Shown here one piece after another: positions 42,152 to 51,169 of a stretch of DNA of 60,880 nt. Under the pieces are notes generated by a model, which searched no databases, was not told the DNA's origin, and saw only the letters and a list, made by a program, of their open reading frames with translations. Where the stretch lies: contig NZ_JAGGQL010000022.1 in NCBI RefSeq assembly GCF_018613315.1, forward strand, positions 1 through 60,880, in the 5' to 3' direction. This stretch comes from Bacillus sp. ISL-37 (GTDB lineage Bacteria > Bacillota > Bacilli > Bacillales > Cytobacillaceae). The first letter of the stretch is position 1. Each line of letters opens with the position of its first letter. Made by a program: the position numbers and the translations under genes.

Positions 42152-44512
42152 TTAAGCTGGTGCATCGATTTCATCATCTTCAATGCGTTTTTCGTGGTGT
42201 TCGACGTCTTTTCTCGCGTTGAAGCGATCAGCTTTTTCCAGTGTGACTGTGATGTTGTAGTCCGGGATACCGGCATACTTTTCATAGCGTCCCCTTGGGA
42301 GCAGGAAGTTTCCTTCCGGGAAGTGGACCTGGACGTTGCCGCGTGAAATGTCTACGAATTTAGCTCTGCCCTGGAAGACACCGAAGCCGTTGTATAAAAC
42401 TATTCCTTCACCTTCGGCAATGCTAAGGTCCTGTGCGTCTTCTGCATTCATCAGGACATCATAGCGTCCAGCACCGTTAAGCGGATCCACTTCATTATAG
42501 ACCATGGAATTGAATTGCTTTCCACGGCGGGAGGTAACGATGAATTGTCCTTCCTTTTTACCGAGTTCAGGGATATCAACTGAAATCAGATTTCCTTTTC
42601 CGTCAGAAGTAGGACAGATTCCATCCTCACATAACCAAGCTCCGCCCCACTGGAACACATCACCTGCTTTTTTAAGATGTTGTATTCCATCATAATTAGG
42701 ATTCGCCAGTGCAATCTCATTCCGTATCTCCTGAGCATCTTTAAAATCAACCAAATGCGCAGACTCAGGCTTGACCCGCTTAGCTAAATCAATGTAGATT
42801 TTCCATTCAGCACGAGCTTCTTCAACTTGATTCTTGTTGCCTTCAATTTCAGGGCTGAAATAAACCATTCGCTCAGTTGAAGTGGATGTTCCGCCGCCTT
42901 CCTGCTCATATCGAGTTTTCGCAGGAAGAACGATGACGGCTTCCTTTGCATCAACAAGGGTAGAAGTATTCAGGATGATATCCTGGTGGACACGGATATC
43001 CAATTCAGACAATGCTTTTTCCACAAAGTTTGGGTCTGGCATTGTCTCGAGGAAATTGCCTCCAGATAAGTAATACATTTTGATTTTGCGTTCATGATCT
43101 TCAGGAAGCAGAATATTCTCGAGAGTCACTCCGACGATATCTCCTTGCCAATCCTGGAGTTCGAATCCCCATAGACCCTCAATTCGCTTAATATTTTCTC
43201 CATAAAAATCTCCGCCTGGAAGAACGAAAGGATCTGCACCCATTTCACCGCTGCCCTGAACAGAGGAGTGTCCGCGGAAAGGCATCAGACCTGCGTGCTT
43301 TCTGCCAAGGTGTCCGCGAAGGAGCGCAAGATTTGCCACTTGCGATATATTGTCAGTCGCAAATGAATGCATCGTTAAGCCAAGAGCCCATGCATACACG
43401 GCATTCTTGCTGTTTGCGAGCAGTTCCGCCAACTCGATAATGCGTTCTTTAGAAATGCCAGAAGATGCGATAACATCTTCCCATTCTTGCTCCTGGACTT
43501 TAGCTTTTAATTCCTCAAAACCATTCACATGCTCTTGAACAAATTCATGATTGATGGCTGAACCGTACCTGATTTCCTCCATATCAAACCAGTGTTTCAT
43601 GATCCCATGCATAAAAGCAATGTCTCCGCCGATATTGACCTGGTAGAAATCATCCGCAATTTTCGTTCCAAAAAGAGCGGATTCTGGATTTGAAGGAATC
43701 CAGTACTCATCCATTGCCGGTTCCTTATACGGGTTTACAACAATAATTTTTGTTCCCTTTTTCTTTGCTTCCAGCATGTACTTAGAAGAAACAGGGGAGC
43801 TGTTCGATGCTACACTGCCCCAGAACAACAAGACATCAGTGCCAATCCAGTCTTGGTAATTTGAAGTAGAAGCTCCAACGCCAATCGAACGTTTTAAAGC
43901 TGTTTTTGAAGGTGAATGGCAAATCCGGCTTGCATTATCAATATTATTTGTACCAAGAAAGCGGGAGACTTTTCCGGCTACATAGTAAGACTCATTTGTA
44001 ATCCCACGGCTTGTCAGGTAGAAAGCGTACTGTTTGGGATCAAGCTTCTTCATTTTCTCAGCAATCATATCCATTGCATCATCCCATGAAATTCGGGAAA
44101 ACTTCCGCTCACCCTTCCTGCGGATCATAGGATATGGGATACGTCCCAGCTTACGAAGCTGGGTGCTATCATATTTTCTTAGTTCATCTATATCAGCATG
44201 TAGAATCTCCGGCTTTATTGCCCCGGCAGTATTCAGTCTGAGGACATTTAATCTTGTCGTACAAATATGCGGGCCTGTCAAAGTCTGGTCTTGCAGGCCT
44301 GATACACCTAATGCACAACCATCACATACTCCTTTGGTCAGGATGTTGGTCGCGTAGCCAAAGTTATCCCGATTGTCCCAAAGGGTTTTCATGGTATCTC
44401 TTATATGTTTCGGCTTCACTTTGCCAAGCCCGAAAGGAATCGGACTTACCCAGTGCTTTGGTGCAGGCATTGCCGCTTTTTTCTGTGGTCCTGGATGTTT
44501 TGTTTTACCCAA
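42152..44512 (-). CDS. FdhF/YdeP-type molybdopterin oxidoreductase
   Basis: 786-aa molybdopterin-dependent oxidoreductase of the formate dehydrogenase-like FdhF/YdeP group. An N-terminal Cys cluster (GVCDGCALG...HICTTRL) comes first. Molybdopterin blocks include ASRICHSPS, the pattern LLFWGSVASNSSP and GHSSVQGSGEMG. The C-terminal cap ends with the dinucleotide-binding strand near LLPRGRYEKYAG. The start is TTG at 44512 behind GGGAGTG. The reaction cannot be proved, but an OFA transporter and fdhD next to it favour formate. A leader RNA with terminator separates it from DUF2294 in the same direction. Confidence 0.88.
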   Translation of the reverse strand: MGKTKHPGPQKKAAMPAPKHWVSPIPFGLGKVKPKHIRDTMKTLWDNRDNFGYATNILTKGVCDGCALGVSGLQDQTLTGPHICTTRLNVLRLNTAGAIKPEILHADIDELRKYDSTQLRKLGRIPYPMIRRKGERKFSRISWDDAMDMIAEKMKKLDPKQYAFYLTSRGITNESYYVAGKVSRFLGTNNIDNASRICHSPSKTALKRSIGVGASTSNYQDWIGTDVLLFWGSVASNSSPVSSKYMLEAKKKGTKIIVVNPYKEPAMDEYWIPSNPESALFGTKIADDFYQVNIGGDIAFMHGIMKHWFDMEEIRYGSAINHEFVQEHVNGFEELKAKVQEQEWEDVIASSGISKERIIELAELLANSKNAVYAWALGLTMHSFATDNISQVANLALLRGHLGRKHAGLMPFRGHSSVQGSGEMGADPFVLPGGDFYGENIKRIEGLWGFELQDWQGDIVGVTLENILLPEDHERKIKMYYLSGGNFLETMPDPNFVEKALSELDIRVHQDIILNTSTLVDAKEAVIVLPAKTRYEQEGGGTSTSTERMVYFSPEIEGNKNQVEEARAEWKIYIDLAKRVKPESAHLVDFKDAQEIRNEIALANPNYDGIQHLKKAGDVFQWGGAWLCEDGICPTSDGKGNLISVDIPELGKKEGQFIVTSRRGKQFNSMVYNEVDPLNGAGRYDVLMNAEDAQDLSIAEGEGIVLYNGFGVFQGRAKFVDISRGNVQVHFPEGNFLLPRGRYEKYAGIPDYNITVTLEKADRFNARKDVEHHEKRIEDDEIDAPA

Positions 44513-44543
44513 TTTGAAACACTCCCATTTATAACAATCTTAT

Positions 44544-44618
44544 AAAAAAACCACCGTAAACCCGAAGCTGATGCTCCAGGTTCTAACGGTGGTTAGTCTT
44601 TAGCAGGGTCGCTGCCAA
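44544..44618 (-). promoter_or_regulatory. Candidate leader RNA A (hairpin plus terminator) before the oxidoreductase
   Basis: Read on the minus strand: a small hairpin TTGGCAG-CGACC-CTGCTAA, then AGACTAACC, then a terminator (AACCACCGT ... ACGGTGGTT followed by seven T). The ACTAACC block overlaps the 5' arm of the terminator. The same AGCGA-CCTGCT-ACTAACC series recurs in leader B at 46627-46777. I do not recognise a known riboswitch family. It lies in the DUF2294-oxidoreductase gap. Confidence 0.6.
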
Positions 44619-44628
44619 GTGCCATACC

Positions 44629-44991
44629 TTATAAGTTATAGAATTTTTCTTGAATGTCCTCATCAAAAACAAAGATGGACATTCCAAAATCCCGATCGAT
44701 ATCTATATCTACAAAAAGTTCTACCAACTTGCAGCCAAGAAACTCTTCCATTTCCACTGGAGGATTCTTTCGGTACATTTCTTTAACCATTTCTGTTCTG
44801 GCCGCCCTAAGTGCCTGTTTTCCTTCATTGGCTGATGCAATGAATTTTTCTACAGGTGAAAGGTTTCCTTCCATTTCGCAGATGGCCCATTTCTTACAAA
44901 AGGTAGTGGTTATTTTGCTTGGCCCTTTGCCCATGTGCTTTTTGCGAAAGGATCGGACCAGATTGCTGAATTCTGCCTCGTATTTATTCAT
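44629..44991 (-). CDS. DUF2294 protein
   Basis: 120-aa soluble protein of the DUF2294 family (FSNLVRSFRKKHMGKGPSKI and ARTEMVKEMYRKN are landmarks). Such genes often neighbour formate dehydrogenase genes in Bacillus. AGGAGGATAAT precedes the ATG. It is the promoter-proximal gene of the operon, with leader A between it and the oxidoreductase. Function unknown. Confidence 0.88.
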   Translation of the reverse strand: MNKYEAEFSNLVRSFRKKHMGKGPSKITTTFCKKWAICEMEGNLSPVEKFIASANEGKQALRAARTEMVKEMYRKNPPVEMEEFLGCKLVELFVDIDIDRDFGMSIFVFDEDIQEKFYNL

Positions 44992-45058
44992 ATTATCCTC
45001 CTGTTATCGATACAGGTTATAAGACGATAGGTATTTTACCATATTGAGAGGCAATTAG

Positions 45059-45174
45059 AAAAGCGCAAGCGCCTTGGTCAGCCCCGACAAGCGCTGGAGG
45101 GCCGACCGGTGAAGTTGTTCTTTGACTTCATTGGGCGGACCGAAGCGTCTCGAGGGGCTAGGCGCTGGAGCTAG
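45059..45174 (-). repeat. Dispersed modular repeat, copy 3 (short form, inverted)
   Basis: On the minus strand it reads CTAGCTCCAGCGCCTAGCCC through TCGGTCCGCC to CGCTTGCGCTTTT, with the same order as copy 2. It lies after the OFA transporter stop and before DUF2294. Confidence 0.9.
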
Positions 45175-45220
45175 ACAATTCTTTAAGTTAAATATAATTC
45201 TTCAGATAATTTTAAAAGCA

Positions 45221-46483
45221 TTAACCAGCTAATCTTTCATTAGCTTCATTTTGTTTTCGAAGCTTATTGATATCACGGCGGATTAAAATGGACACCGCCA
45301 GCGCAACAACGAACAGTCCGCTGAAGAACGTTAAGCTCGTTCCGTAGCTTCCTGTAGTGTCTTTCATCCAGGCTGCGAACATTGGTCCAGCCAATCCTGC
45401 AGCTGCCCATGCAGTCAGGATATAGCCGTGTATCGCACCGAGCTGTTTTGTTCCAAATATGTCACCGATGAATGCTGGGATGGCCGCAAAACCGCCGCCA
45501 TACATTGTGTAAACTACCGCAAGCATTACCTGGAATAGAAATGCTTCCTTTGTATGCGGCAGCATCATGAACAAGACAATCTGTGTTGCAAAGAAAATTG
45601 TGTATGTGTTAGGGCGGCCGATATAGTCAGAAATCGAAGCCCATGCGATTCGTCCAAAGCCGTTGAATAGACCTAAAACTCCAACTAGTGCAGCTGCCTC
45701 TGCTGTCGATAGACCAATACTTTCTTCTGCTAAAGGTTTTGCAGCTGAAAGGATGGCGATTCCGCAAGTAACATTGATGAACAGCATCACCCAAAGATAG
45801 TAAAAACGTGAAGTTTTTATTGCTTCATTTGCTGTCAGCTGAGAAAGGTCTTTCTTGAATTTCACTTTTCCTGATTCAGCTTTTTCCCTAAAGCCTTTTG
45901 GAGCCCAATCAACAGGAGGCCTTTCGAGGTACAGGGATGACAGTGTCATTATAATAAAATAAGCTGCACCTAGAATGTAAAATGTATTGGCAGTACCTAC
46001 AGATTTAATCAGAGAATCCATAATTGGGCTGCTGATCGCTGCCGCAAAACCGAATCCCATGATGGCAAGTCCTGTGGCAAGTCCGCGTCTGTCTGGGAAC
46101 CATTTTACCAAAGTGGAAACTGGGGCTATATAACCGACTCCCAGACCAATTCCGCCTAAAACACCATAAGTAATATACAATAATGGCAATGAACCGAGAT
46201 TGACCGCCAGTCCTGATCCTAAAATACCTGCTCCGAAAAAGGCTGCTGCCAGGAGTCCAGCTTTTCTTGGACCGTGTTTTTCAACAAAATGCCCGAGGAA
46301 CGCTGCTGATAATCCTAAAAATAAAATGGCAAGGCTGAAGGTAAATTGTACTTGCTTGGAAGTCCAACCGAACTCCTCGATTAATGGGTTCGTGAAGTTG
46401 CTCCAGGCATATACAGACCCAATGGAAATGTGGATTCCCACTGCTGAGGCTGCAATAAGCCATCGATTCTTCGTTTTTTTCAT
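45221..46483 (-). CDS. OFA (oxalate/formate antiporter)-family MFS transporter
   Basis: 420-aa MFS protein with 12 spans. The N-terminal HISIGSVYAWSNFTNP is the OFA landmark, followed by FGWTSKQVQFTFSLAI and the GVGYIAPVSTLVKWFPDRRG loop. A second DRRG-like loop is SDYIGRPNT. It likely moves formate or oxalate for the neighbouring oxidoreductase. AAAGGGGAAAAAGC precedes ATG at 46483. Leader RNA B lies 140-300 bases upstream. Confidence 0.92.
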   Translation of the reverse strand: MKKTKNRWLIAASAVGIHISIGSVYAWSNFTNPLIEEFGWTSKQVQFTFSLAILFLGLSAAFLGHFVEKHGPRKAGLLAAAFFGAGILGSGLAVNLGSLPLLYITYGVLGGIGLGVGYIAPVSTLVKWFPDRRGLATGLAIMGFGFAAAISSPIMDSLIKSVGTANTFYILGAAYFIIMTLSSLYLERPPVDWAPKGFREKAESGKVKFKKDLSQLTANEAIKTSRFYYLWVMLFINVTCGIAILSAAKPLAEESIGLSTAEAAALVGVLGLFNGFGRIAWASISDYIGRPNTYTIFFATQIVLFMMLPHTKEAFLFQVMLAVVYTMYGGGFAAIPAFIGDIFGTKQLGAIHGYILTAWAAAGLAGPMFAAWMKDTTGSYGTSLTFFSGLFVVALAVSILIRRDINKLRKQNEANERLAG

Positions 46484-46626
46484 GCTTTTTCCCCTTTACT
46501 TTTTTTGTTTTTCCATATGACCAATGACTGCAACAATGAAGTGGATGGAATCTCTTAAACTACAAAGACCTTGATTCCAAGCTCGATATGTATACTGTTG
46601 TTGTTCCTAGTTCTTTCCCAAGAAAC

Positions 46627-46777
46627 AGAAAACCGTCAATCTTCCCAAGTCCGCGACAAAGAAGCGGACATTGATAGAAAAATTGACGGTTAGTACTAAG
46701 CAGGATTCGCTACTTACGGACCAACAGTTAATCGCTTACATTTCCATGACACCTTAACCGACGACAGGATCGCTATC
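46627..46777 (-). promoter_or_regulatory. Candidate leader RNA B before the OFA transporter
   Basis: Read on the minus strand: hairpin GATAG-CGATC-CTGTC (46763-46777), a region with CGGTTA (46755-46760), hairpin TAAGTAG-CGAATC-CTGCTTA (46697-46716), then TACTAACCG and a terminator (AACCGTCAAT ... ATTGACGGTT then TTTT). CGGTTA could pair with the TAACCG in the terminator 5' arm, giving an antiterminator. The motif is shared with leader A. The rest of 46484-46967 is A/T-rich and without a gene. Confidence 0.6.
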
Positions 46778-46967
46778 TCGAATCAAAATGTGACAGAATA
46801 GTGAACTTCGGGAAAATTTTATCATCTTAGAACTGTAGATGCAATACATTTTAGGTTGCTAAATCAATTTTACACTATGAGTGTGTTGTAAATTTTTCTT
46901 GAGAAAAAGAAAATAGTGTGTTTAGATTTTAAGTATTCTCAAATTCTAAAAAATTCAGGTGACGACT

Positions 46968-47756
46968 ATGTTAGAAAACATGAGTGAAAAATATACCATA
47001 ACAAAATATCAGGATGGACAATTCCTGGATGTAGAGGATGTCATCGTAAATGAATTCCCATTGACCATTTATGTAAATGACATGGAGTTTGCAACAATGG
47101 TTTGCACTCCTACACATTTTGAGGAAATGGTTGTCGGTTTTCTGGCATCCGAAGGGGTTATCCGTTCCTACAATGACATCCATTCACTTAGCATCGATGA
47201 AAGCAGAGGCTATGCTTACGTTATGCTAAAAGTGAGTATGACAACAAACCAGGAGTATTATTCAAAACGATTTATTGGTTCCTGTTGCGGGAAGAGCCGT
47301 CAATTTTATTTTCATAATGATGCCCGGACAGCGAAAACCTCGATGTCCAATACAACCATATCAGCGACTCAGAGCATTGCCCTGATGAAAAAGATGCAAA
47401 ACAGCTCTCAAGTGTTTCTTGAAACTGGAGGAGTACACAATGCAGCTCTTTGTTCCCCTGATGAAATGATTGCGGTTCGCACGGATATTGGAAGACATAA
47501 TGCACTGGATAAGTTATATGGATATAGTATTTTGAATAGGGTGCCTGTAAGAAATAAAATCATTGTATTTAGTGGCAGGATTTCCTCAGAAGTACTATTG
47601 AAAGCTGCGAAGATCGGGGTAGGAATCGTCCTGTCAAAATCAGCGCCGACTGATCTTGCTATCAAACTGGCTAAGGACTTAAATATAACTGCAGTAGGTT
47701 TTATCCGTGGAAAATCTTTTAATGTGTATTCTTGTCCAGAAAGAATTATTGATTAA
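46968..47756 (+). CDS. fdhD: Formate dehydrogenase accessory sulfurtransferase FdhD
   Basis: 262-aa FdhD, which passes sulfur to the molybdopterin cofactor of formate dehydrogenases. Landmarks are NEFPLTIYVND, EMVVGFLASEGVI, the reactive GSCCGKS (Cys pair), TGGVHNAAL and TDIGRHNALDKLYG. ATG at 46968 with CAGGTGA is preferred to GTG at 46959. Its location by the OFA and oxidoreductase genes supports a formate role for the cluster. Confidence 0.95.
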   Translation: MLENMSEKYTITKYQDGQFLDVEDVIVNEFPLTIYVNDMEFATMVCTPTHFEEMVVGFLASEGVIRSYNDIHSLSIDESRGYAYVMLKVSMTTNQEYYSKRFIGSCCGKSRQFYFHNDARTAKTSMSNTTISATQSIALMKKMQNSSQVFLETGGVHNAALCSPDEMIAVRTDIGRHNALDKLYGYSILNRVPVRNKIIVFSGRISSEVLLKAAKIGVGIVLSKSAPTDLAIKLAKDLNITAVGFIRGKSFNVYSCPERIID

Positions 47757-47843
47757 ATCCTTTGTTATAATCTGTAAAAACCGAACGAAATTCATTTGAA
47801 ATATAGTATTACTTTCATGAGTTTTTTAATAGACCAAACATAC

Positions 47844-47880
47844 TAAAAGCCAGGGTCCATATATGGATTCTGGCTTTTCC
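47844..47880 (+). terminator. Terminator of fdhD
   Basis: AAAAGCCAG / CTGGCTTTT with an inner TCCATATATGGA dyad. It lies about 90 bases after fdhD. From here to 48271 I see only the possible SigB box. Confidence 0.8.
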
Positions 47881-48139
47881 TAGTATAATGTAATTTTTCC
47901 GCGTACATTGTCGGACAAGGAAGAATCAGGAGTATCTTAAAGGATTCAGAGGGAAAAGGGAGGCTCGGCAGGCTCAGTGGACGAGAACAAAGAATATCAC
48001 ATGATTTGATAAATTATCAGATAATTTGGATTTTGATTGAATATTACAGGATTGTTACAATTATTGTTATAACGTATTTTCATATTTTAAGCGTAATTTT
48101 CGGTGAAATAGGAAATTTGGATGAATTCTTACAATACTA

Positions 48140-48165
48140 GTTTACTGTTCTTGAAAAGTGGGTAT
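48140..48165 (+). promoter_or_regulatory. Possible SigB-type promoter
   Basis: GTTTAC is followed after 14 bases by GGGTAT, about 105 bases before the ABC-transporter operon. Confidence 0.35.
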
Positions 48166-48271
48166 AAGTACTTTGGGTCGAATGTTACGGTTTATAATGA
48201 CTGAGTTATATGGACCGTTTAACAGAATAAATATTAAAGAAAGTAAAGATTATGAGGGGGAGTTTTAAACA

Positions 48272-49063
48272 GTGAAGAAAATTTTATCATTATTCATTAT
48301 TATGGTGACCATGGTAGGTCTCCTGGCTGCTTGCGGCAGCGATGAAAAAACATCCGGCATTGAAGGCGGTATGAAATTGGCCGAGGATGGCAAGTTCACT
48401 TTTGCATCATCTGGAGAATTCAAACCATTCAGCGTAACGGACGGGGAAGGCAAGATGAGCGGTTTTGACATCGATGTTGCTGAAGCAGTGGCAAAGGAAA
48501 TGGGTCTGGAACCAAGCCAGAAAAAGTTCAAGTTTGCCAGTATCGTAGAAGGTGTTAAGTCAGGCCGATTCGATGCAGCTGTTGCGAGCCATACCATTAA
48601 CGAAGATCGCTTAAAGCATGTGGATTTCTCAACACCTTACTATTATTCCGGACCTCAGATTTTTGTAAGACCAGATAGCGATGCAGAAAAACTTGCTGAT
48701 CTTGATGGACTGGAAATTGCCGTTTCAAAAGGTTCTACTTATGCAAAGACTGCTGAAGAAGTGACAGATAATATTGTGCTTTATGACAGTGACGTAACTG
48801 CTTTAGAAGCGTTAGCCAATGGAAGGCACGACGCTGTTATAACGGACTTTATTACAGGGAAAGAAGCGATTGGTGCTGGTCTTGAAATTGAAGGCAAAGA
48901 GCTTCTTGGCCGAAGCGAGCAGGCAATTGCCATAGCCCAAGACAACGATGAATTACTGAAGAAAGTCAACGAGGCATTGGAAACTTTAAGAGAAAATGGA
49001 ACGTTGAAAGAAATCAGTGAAAAATATTTCGGTGAAGACATCACAGCTAAACCGGAGGAATAA
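48272..49063 (+). CDS. Polar amino-acid ABC transporter binding lipoprotein
   Basis: 263-aa family 3 binding lipoprotein with lipobox LAAC (Cys21). GFDIDVAEAVAKEMG, DAAVASHTINEDR and the C-terminal LKEISEKYFGEDI are typical of polar amino-acid or cystine systems. Proposed start GTG at 48272 behind GAGGGGG. A hairpin separates it from the permease, which can lower permease expression. Confidence 0.93.
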   Translation: MKKILSLFIIMVTMVGLLAACGSDEKTSGIEGGMKLAEDGKFTFASSGEFKPFSVTDGEGKMSGFDIDVAEAVAKEMGLEPSQKKFKFASIVEGVKSGRFDAAVASHTINEDRLKHVDFSTPYYYSGPQIFVRPDSDAEKLADLDGLEIAVSKGSTYAKTAEEVTDNIVLYDSDVTALEALANGRHDAVITDFITGKEAIGAGLEIEGKELLGRSEQAIAIAQDNDELLKKVNEALETLRENGTLKEISEKYFGEDITAKPEE

Positions 49064-49076
49064 GTTGTCATCTGGA

Positions 49077-49110
49077 GCGAATGTGCGGTGTAACTGCACA
49101 TTCGTTTCTG
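49077..49110 (+). terminator. Hairpin between binding protein and permease
   Basis: GCGAATGTGC / GCACATTCGT is a ten-base stem followed by a weak T run inside the operon. It can be a partial terminator or an mRNA end stabiliser. Confidence 0.65.
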
Positions 49111-49167
49111 CTTAAAAATGATGTTTACCAAGAAAGATAAAAGAGCCCACAGGGAGTTGAATGAATT

Positions 49168-49827
49168 TTGCCAAGTCTATCGCATGTTATAGAAGTCTTT
49201 TTTGACACGTATGATATATTCCTCAAAGGCATGCTGCTTACATTGCAAGTTACAGCAGTCTCGATTTTGATTGCTATTTTCATAGGGTTGTTTTTTGCCT
49301 TCCTCAAAATATCAGGAATTAAAGTTTTGGAATGGATTGCAAATGCCTATATCTATTTGGTTAGAGGAACCCCGTTGATCGTCCAGATCTTCATTTTCTA
49401 CTTTGGAATGACCAATTTGAACATCTCTGCTTTCTGGTCTGTAGCCCTTGGACTAGCTTTCCATAACGGTGCCTATATTGCAGAAATCTTCAGGGGAACT
49501 ATCCAATCGATCGACAAGGGACAAATGGAAGCCGGTCGTTCCCTTGGAATGAGCAGGGTCCTTACAATGCGGAGAATTATCCTTCCACAAGCATTCCGTC
49601 GTGCCTTGCCTCCTCTTGGGAATCAATTCATCATTGGCCTCAAGGATTCATCACTAGCAGCATTCATTGGGATGTACGAATTATTCAATGTCGCGACAAC
49701 AAAAGGAGCAAACGATTTTGACAATATGACGTACTTGCTCATCGTTGCTGTGTACTATCTATTCCTTGTTTACTTGATATCTGCATTGGTTGGACTGCTT
49801 GAGAAGAAACTTTCGGTAAGTGATTAA
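49168..49827 (+). CDS. Polar amino-acid ABC transporter permease
   Basis: 219-aa permease of the HisM/GlnP type with about five spans. ARG-like loop [13 protein letters not shown] and [24 protein letters not shown] (EAA loop) are visible. The start is TTG at 49168 with AGGGAG upstream; an ATG at 49161 is in the wrong frame. The ATPase gene follows. Confidence 0.93.
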   Translation: MPSLSHVIEVFFDTYDIFLKGMLLTLQVTAVSILIAIFIGLFFAFLKISGIKVLEWIANAYIYLVRGTPLIVQIFIFYFGMTNLNISAFWSVALGLAFHNGAYIAEIFRGTIQSIDKGQMEAGRSLGMSRVLTMRRIILPQAFRRALPPLGNQFIIGLKDSSLAAFIGMYELFNVATTKGANDFDNMTYLLIVAVYYLFLVYLISALVGLLEKKLSVSD

Positions 49828-49840
49828 GGGGGAATTTGTT

Positions 49841-50578
49841 TTGGACGGAAGAGATATGATCAATGTTAAGAAACTGAATAAATCATTTGGCGACCTTCAT
49901 GTATTGAAGGATGTTGATATAAATGTAAAAGAAAGTGACGTTGTCTGCTTGATAGGAGCAAGTGGCTCTGGTAAAAGTACTCTGCTGCGCTGCCTGAACT
50001 TCCTGGAAATTAAAGATAATGGCCAAATCATCATTGAAGGTGAAGAAGTAAATGCAGATTCTCATGACCTGAACGAAGTACGCCAGAAAATCGGCATGGT
50101 TTTTCAGCACTTTAACCTATTTCCTCATAAAAATGTGATTGAGAATATTATCGAGGCGCCAGTACATGTAAAAGGAATCAGCAAATCACAGGCGATCAAG
50201 GAAGCAAGAGAGCTGCTAGATAAGGTTGGCCTGGCGGATAAAGAAAAAGTCTATCCATCCAAGCTTTCTGGCGGTCAGAAACAGCGAGTAGCAATTGCGA
50301 GAGCGCTGGCGATGAAGCCAGATATCATGCTGTTCGATGAGCCGACATCAGCACTCGACCCGGAGTTAGTTGGAGAAGTACTGGCAACGATGAAGGAGCT
50401 GGCAGAAGAGGGCATGACCATGGTAGTCGTGACACATGAAATGGGCTTTGCGCGCGAAGTAGCTGATTGGGTTGTCTATATGCACGGAGGCCGGATAGTG
50501 GAAGTAGGCCATCCAGATGAAATTTTCGATAACCCTGTCGAAGAACGTACACGTGAGTTTTTAAGCAAGACCTTTTAA
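49841..50578 (+). CDS. Polar amino-acid ABC transporter ATPase
   Basis: 245-aa GlnQ-type ATPase with Walker [10 protein letters not shown], the Q-loop in [17 protein letters not shown] and Walker [14 protein letters not shown] at 49841 is nine bases after AAGGGGG; ATG at 49856 is the alternative. Dispersed repeat copy 4 begins at its stop, with no separate terminator before it. Confidence 0.94.
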   Translation: MDGRDMINVKKLNKSFGDLHVLKDVDINVKESDVVCLIGASGSGKSTLLRCLNFLEIKDNGQIIIEGEEVNADSHDLNEVRQKIGMVFQHFNLFPHKNVIENIIEAPVHVKGISKSQAIKEARELLDKVGLADKEKVYPSKLSGGQKQRVAIARALAMKPDIMLFDEPTSALDPELVGEVLATMKELAEEGMTMVVVTHEMGFAREVADWVVYMHGGRIVEVGHPDEIFDNPVEERTREFLSKTF

Positions 50579-50579
50579 T

Positions 50580-50929
50580 TGTTTAGAAAATCATAAAATT
50601 ATTTAGTGGTGGATAACTACATGCAGTATTCTTAATCCAGCTCCAGCGCCTAGCCCCTCGAGACGTTTGTCTAGTGTCGCCTCCTAGAAACTCCGAAACT
50701 TCAACTCCGCCGGCAGAAGCAAAAAGCGCTTCTTTGTCGGAGTTTCCAGTTTCTGCGTTTCTGGACAGTCGGCTATACTTTTCGATTTCGGTCCTGCCAA
50801 TGAAGTCAAAGAGCGACTTCACTGGTCGGCCCTCCGAGGCACACGATGTGCTAGACCCGCCAGCCACAGGACGTGGCGTTATCGGCGGGCAGCGCTTGTC
50901 GGGGCTGAACGAGGCGCTTGCGCTTTTTG
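50580..50929 (+). repeat. Dispersed modular repeat, copy 4 (long form, complete)
   Basis: Lead (TTATTTAGTGGTGGATAA...), then CCAGCTCCAGCGCCTAGCCC, then an extra ~100-base module. The module holds an AACTCCG / CGGAGTT stem with an inner AAGCGCTTCTT hairpin and ends CAGTCGGCTATACTTTT. The core TCGG...GACTTCACTGG follows, then a second extra module (GCACACGATGTGC; GCCACAGGACGTGGC) and the common tail. All modules are self-complementary. It begins at the ATPase stop codon. Confidence 0.92.
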
Positions 50930-50937
50930 TTCTGGAT

Positions 50938-50969
50938 GGACGCTTAGGTTCTCTAAGCGTTCATTTTTT
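50938..50969 (+). terminator. Terminator after dispersed repeat copy 4
   Basis: ACGCTTAG / CTAAGCGT stem with a short loop then a T run. It may end the ABC operon through the repeat. The rest of 50970-51169 shows no gene. Confidence 0.85.
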
Positions 50970-51169
50970 AGCTTTATTAGGACCTAATGCTATCTAGGTG
51001 GAAATGGGATGTAAAAAATGTTTTACCATGGATAATAGAGGGAAAAAGTTGCAGAATAATTACATGGCAAAATGTCAATGTTTTCCCTTCCCAAATATAT
51101 TTCCTTAGGTTAAAGGTAAGTGTAATTTGTATACATAACTAGAAAAATGCATATTTTTTGGAGGCTGAC

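Noticed and set aside
44544-44631. SECIS element or T-box in the leader of the oxidoreductase
   Set aside because: No in-frame TGA at the active-site position in the gene, and no AGGGTGGNACCGCG T-box block; the structure is a small hairpin plus terminator.
50583-50997. Open frames on both strands in dispersed repeat copy 4
   Set aside because: The other repeat copies do not keep these frames, and conservation follows hairpins, not codons.
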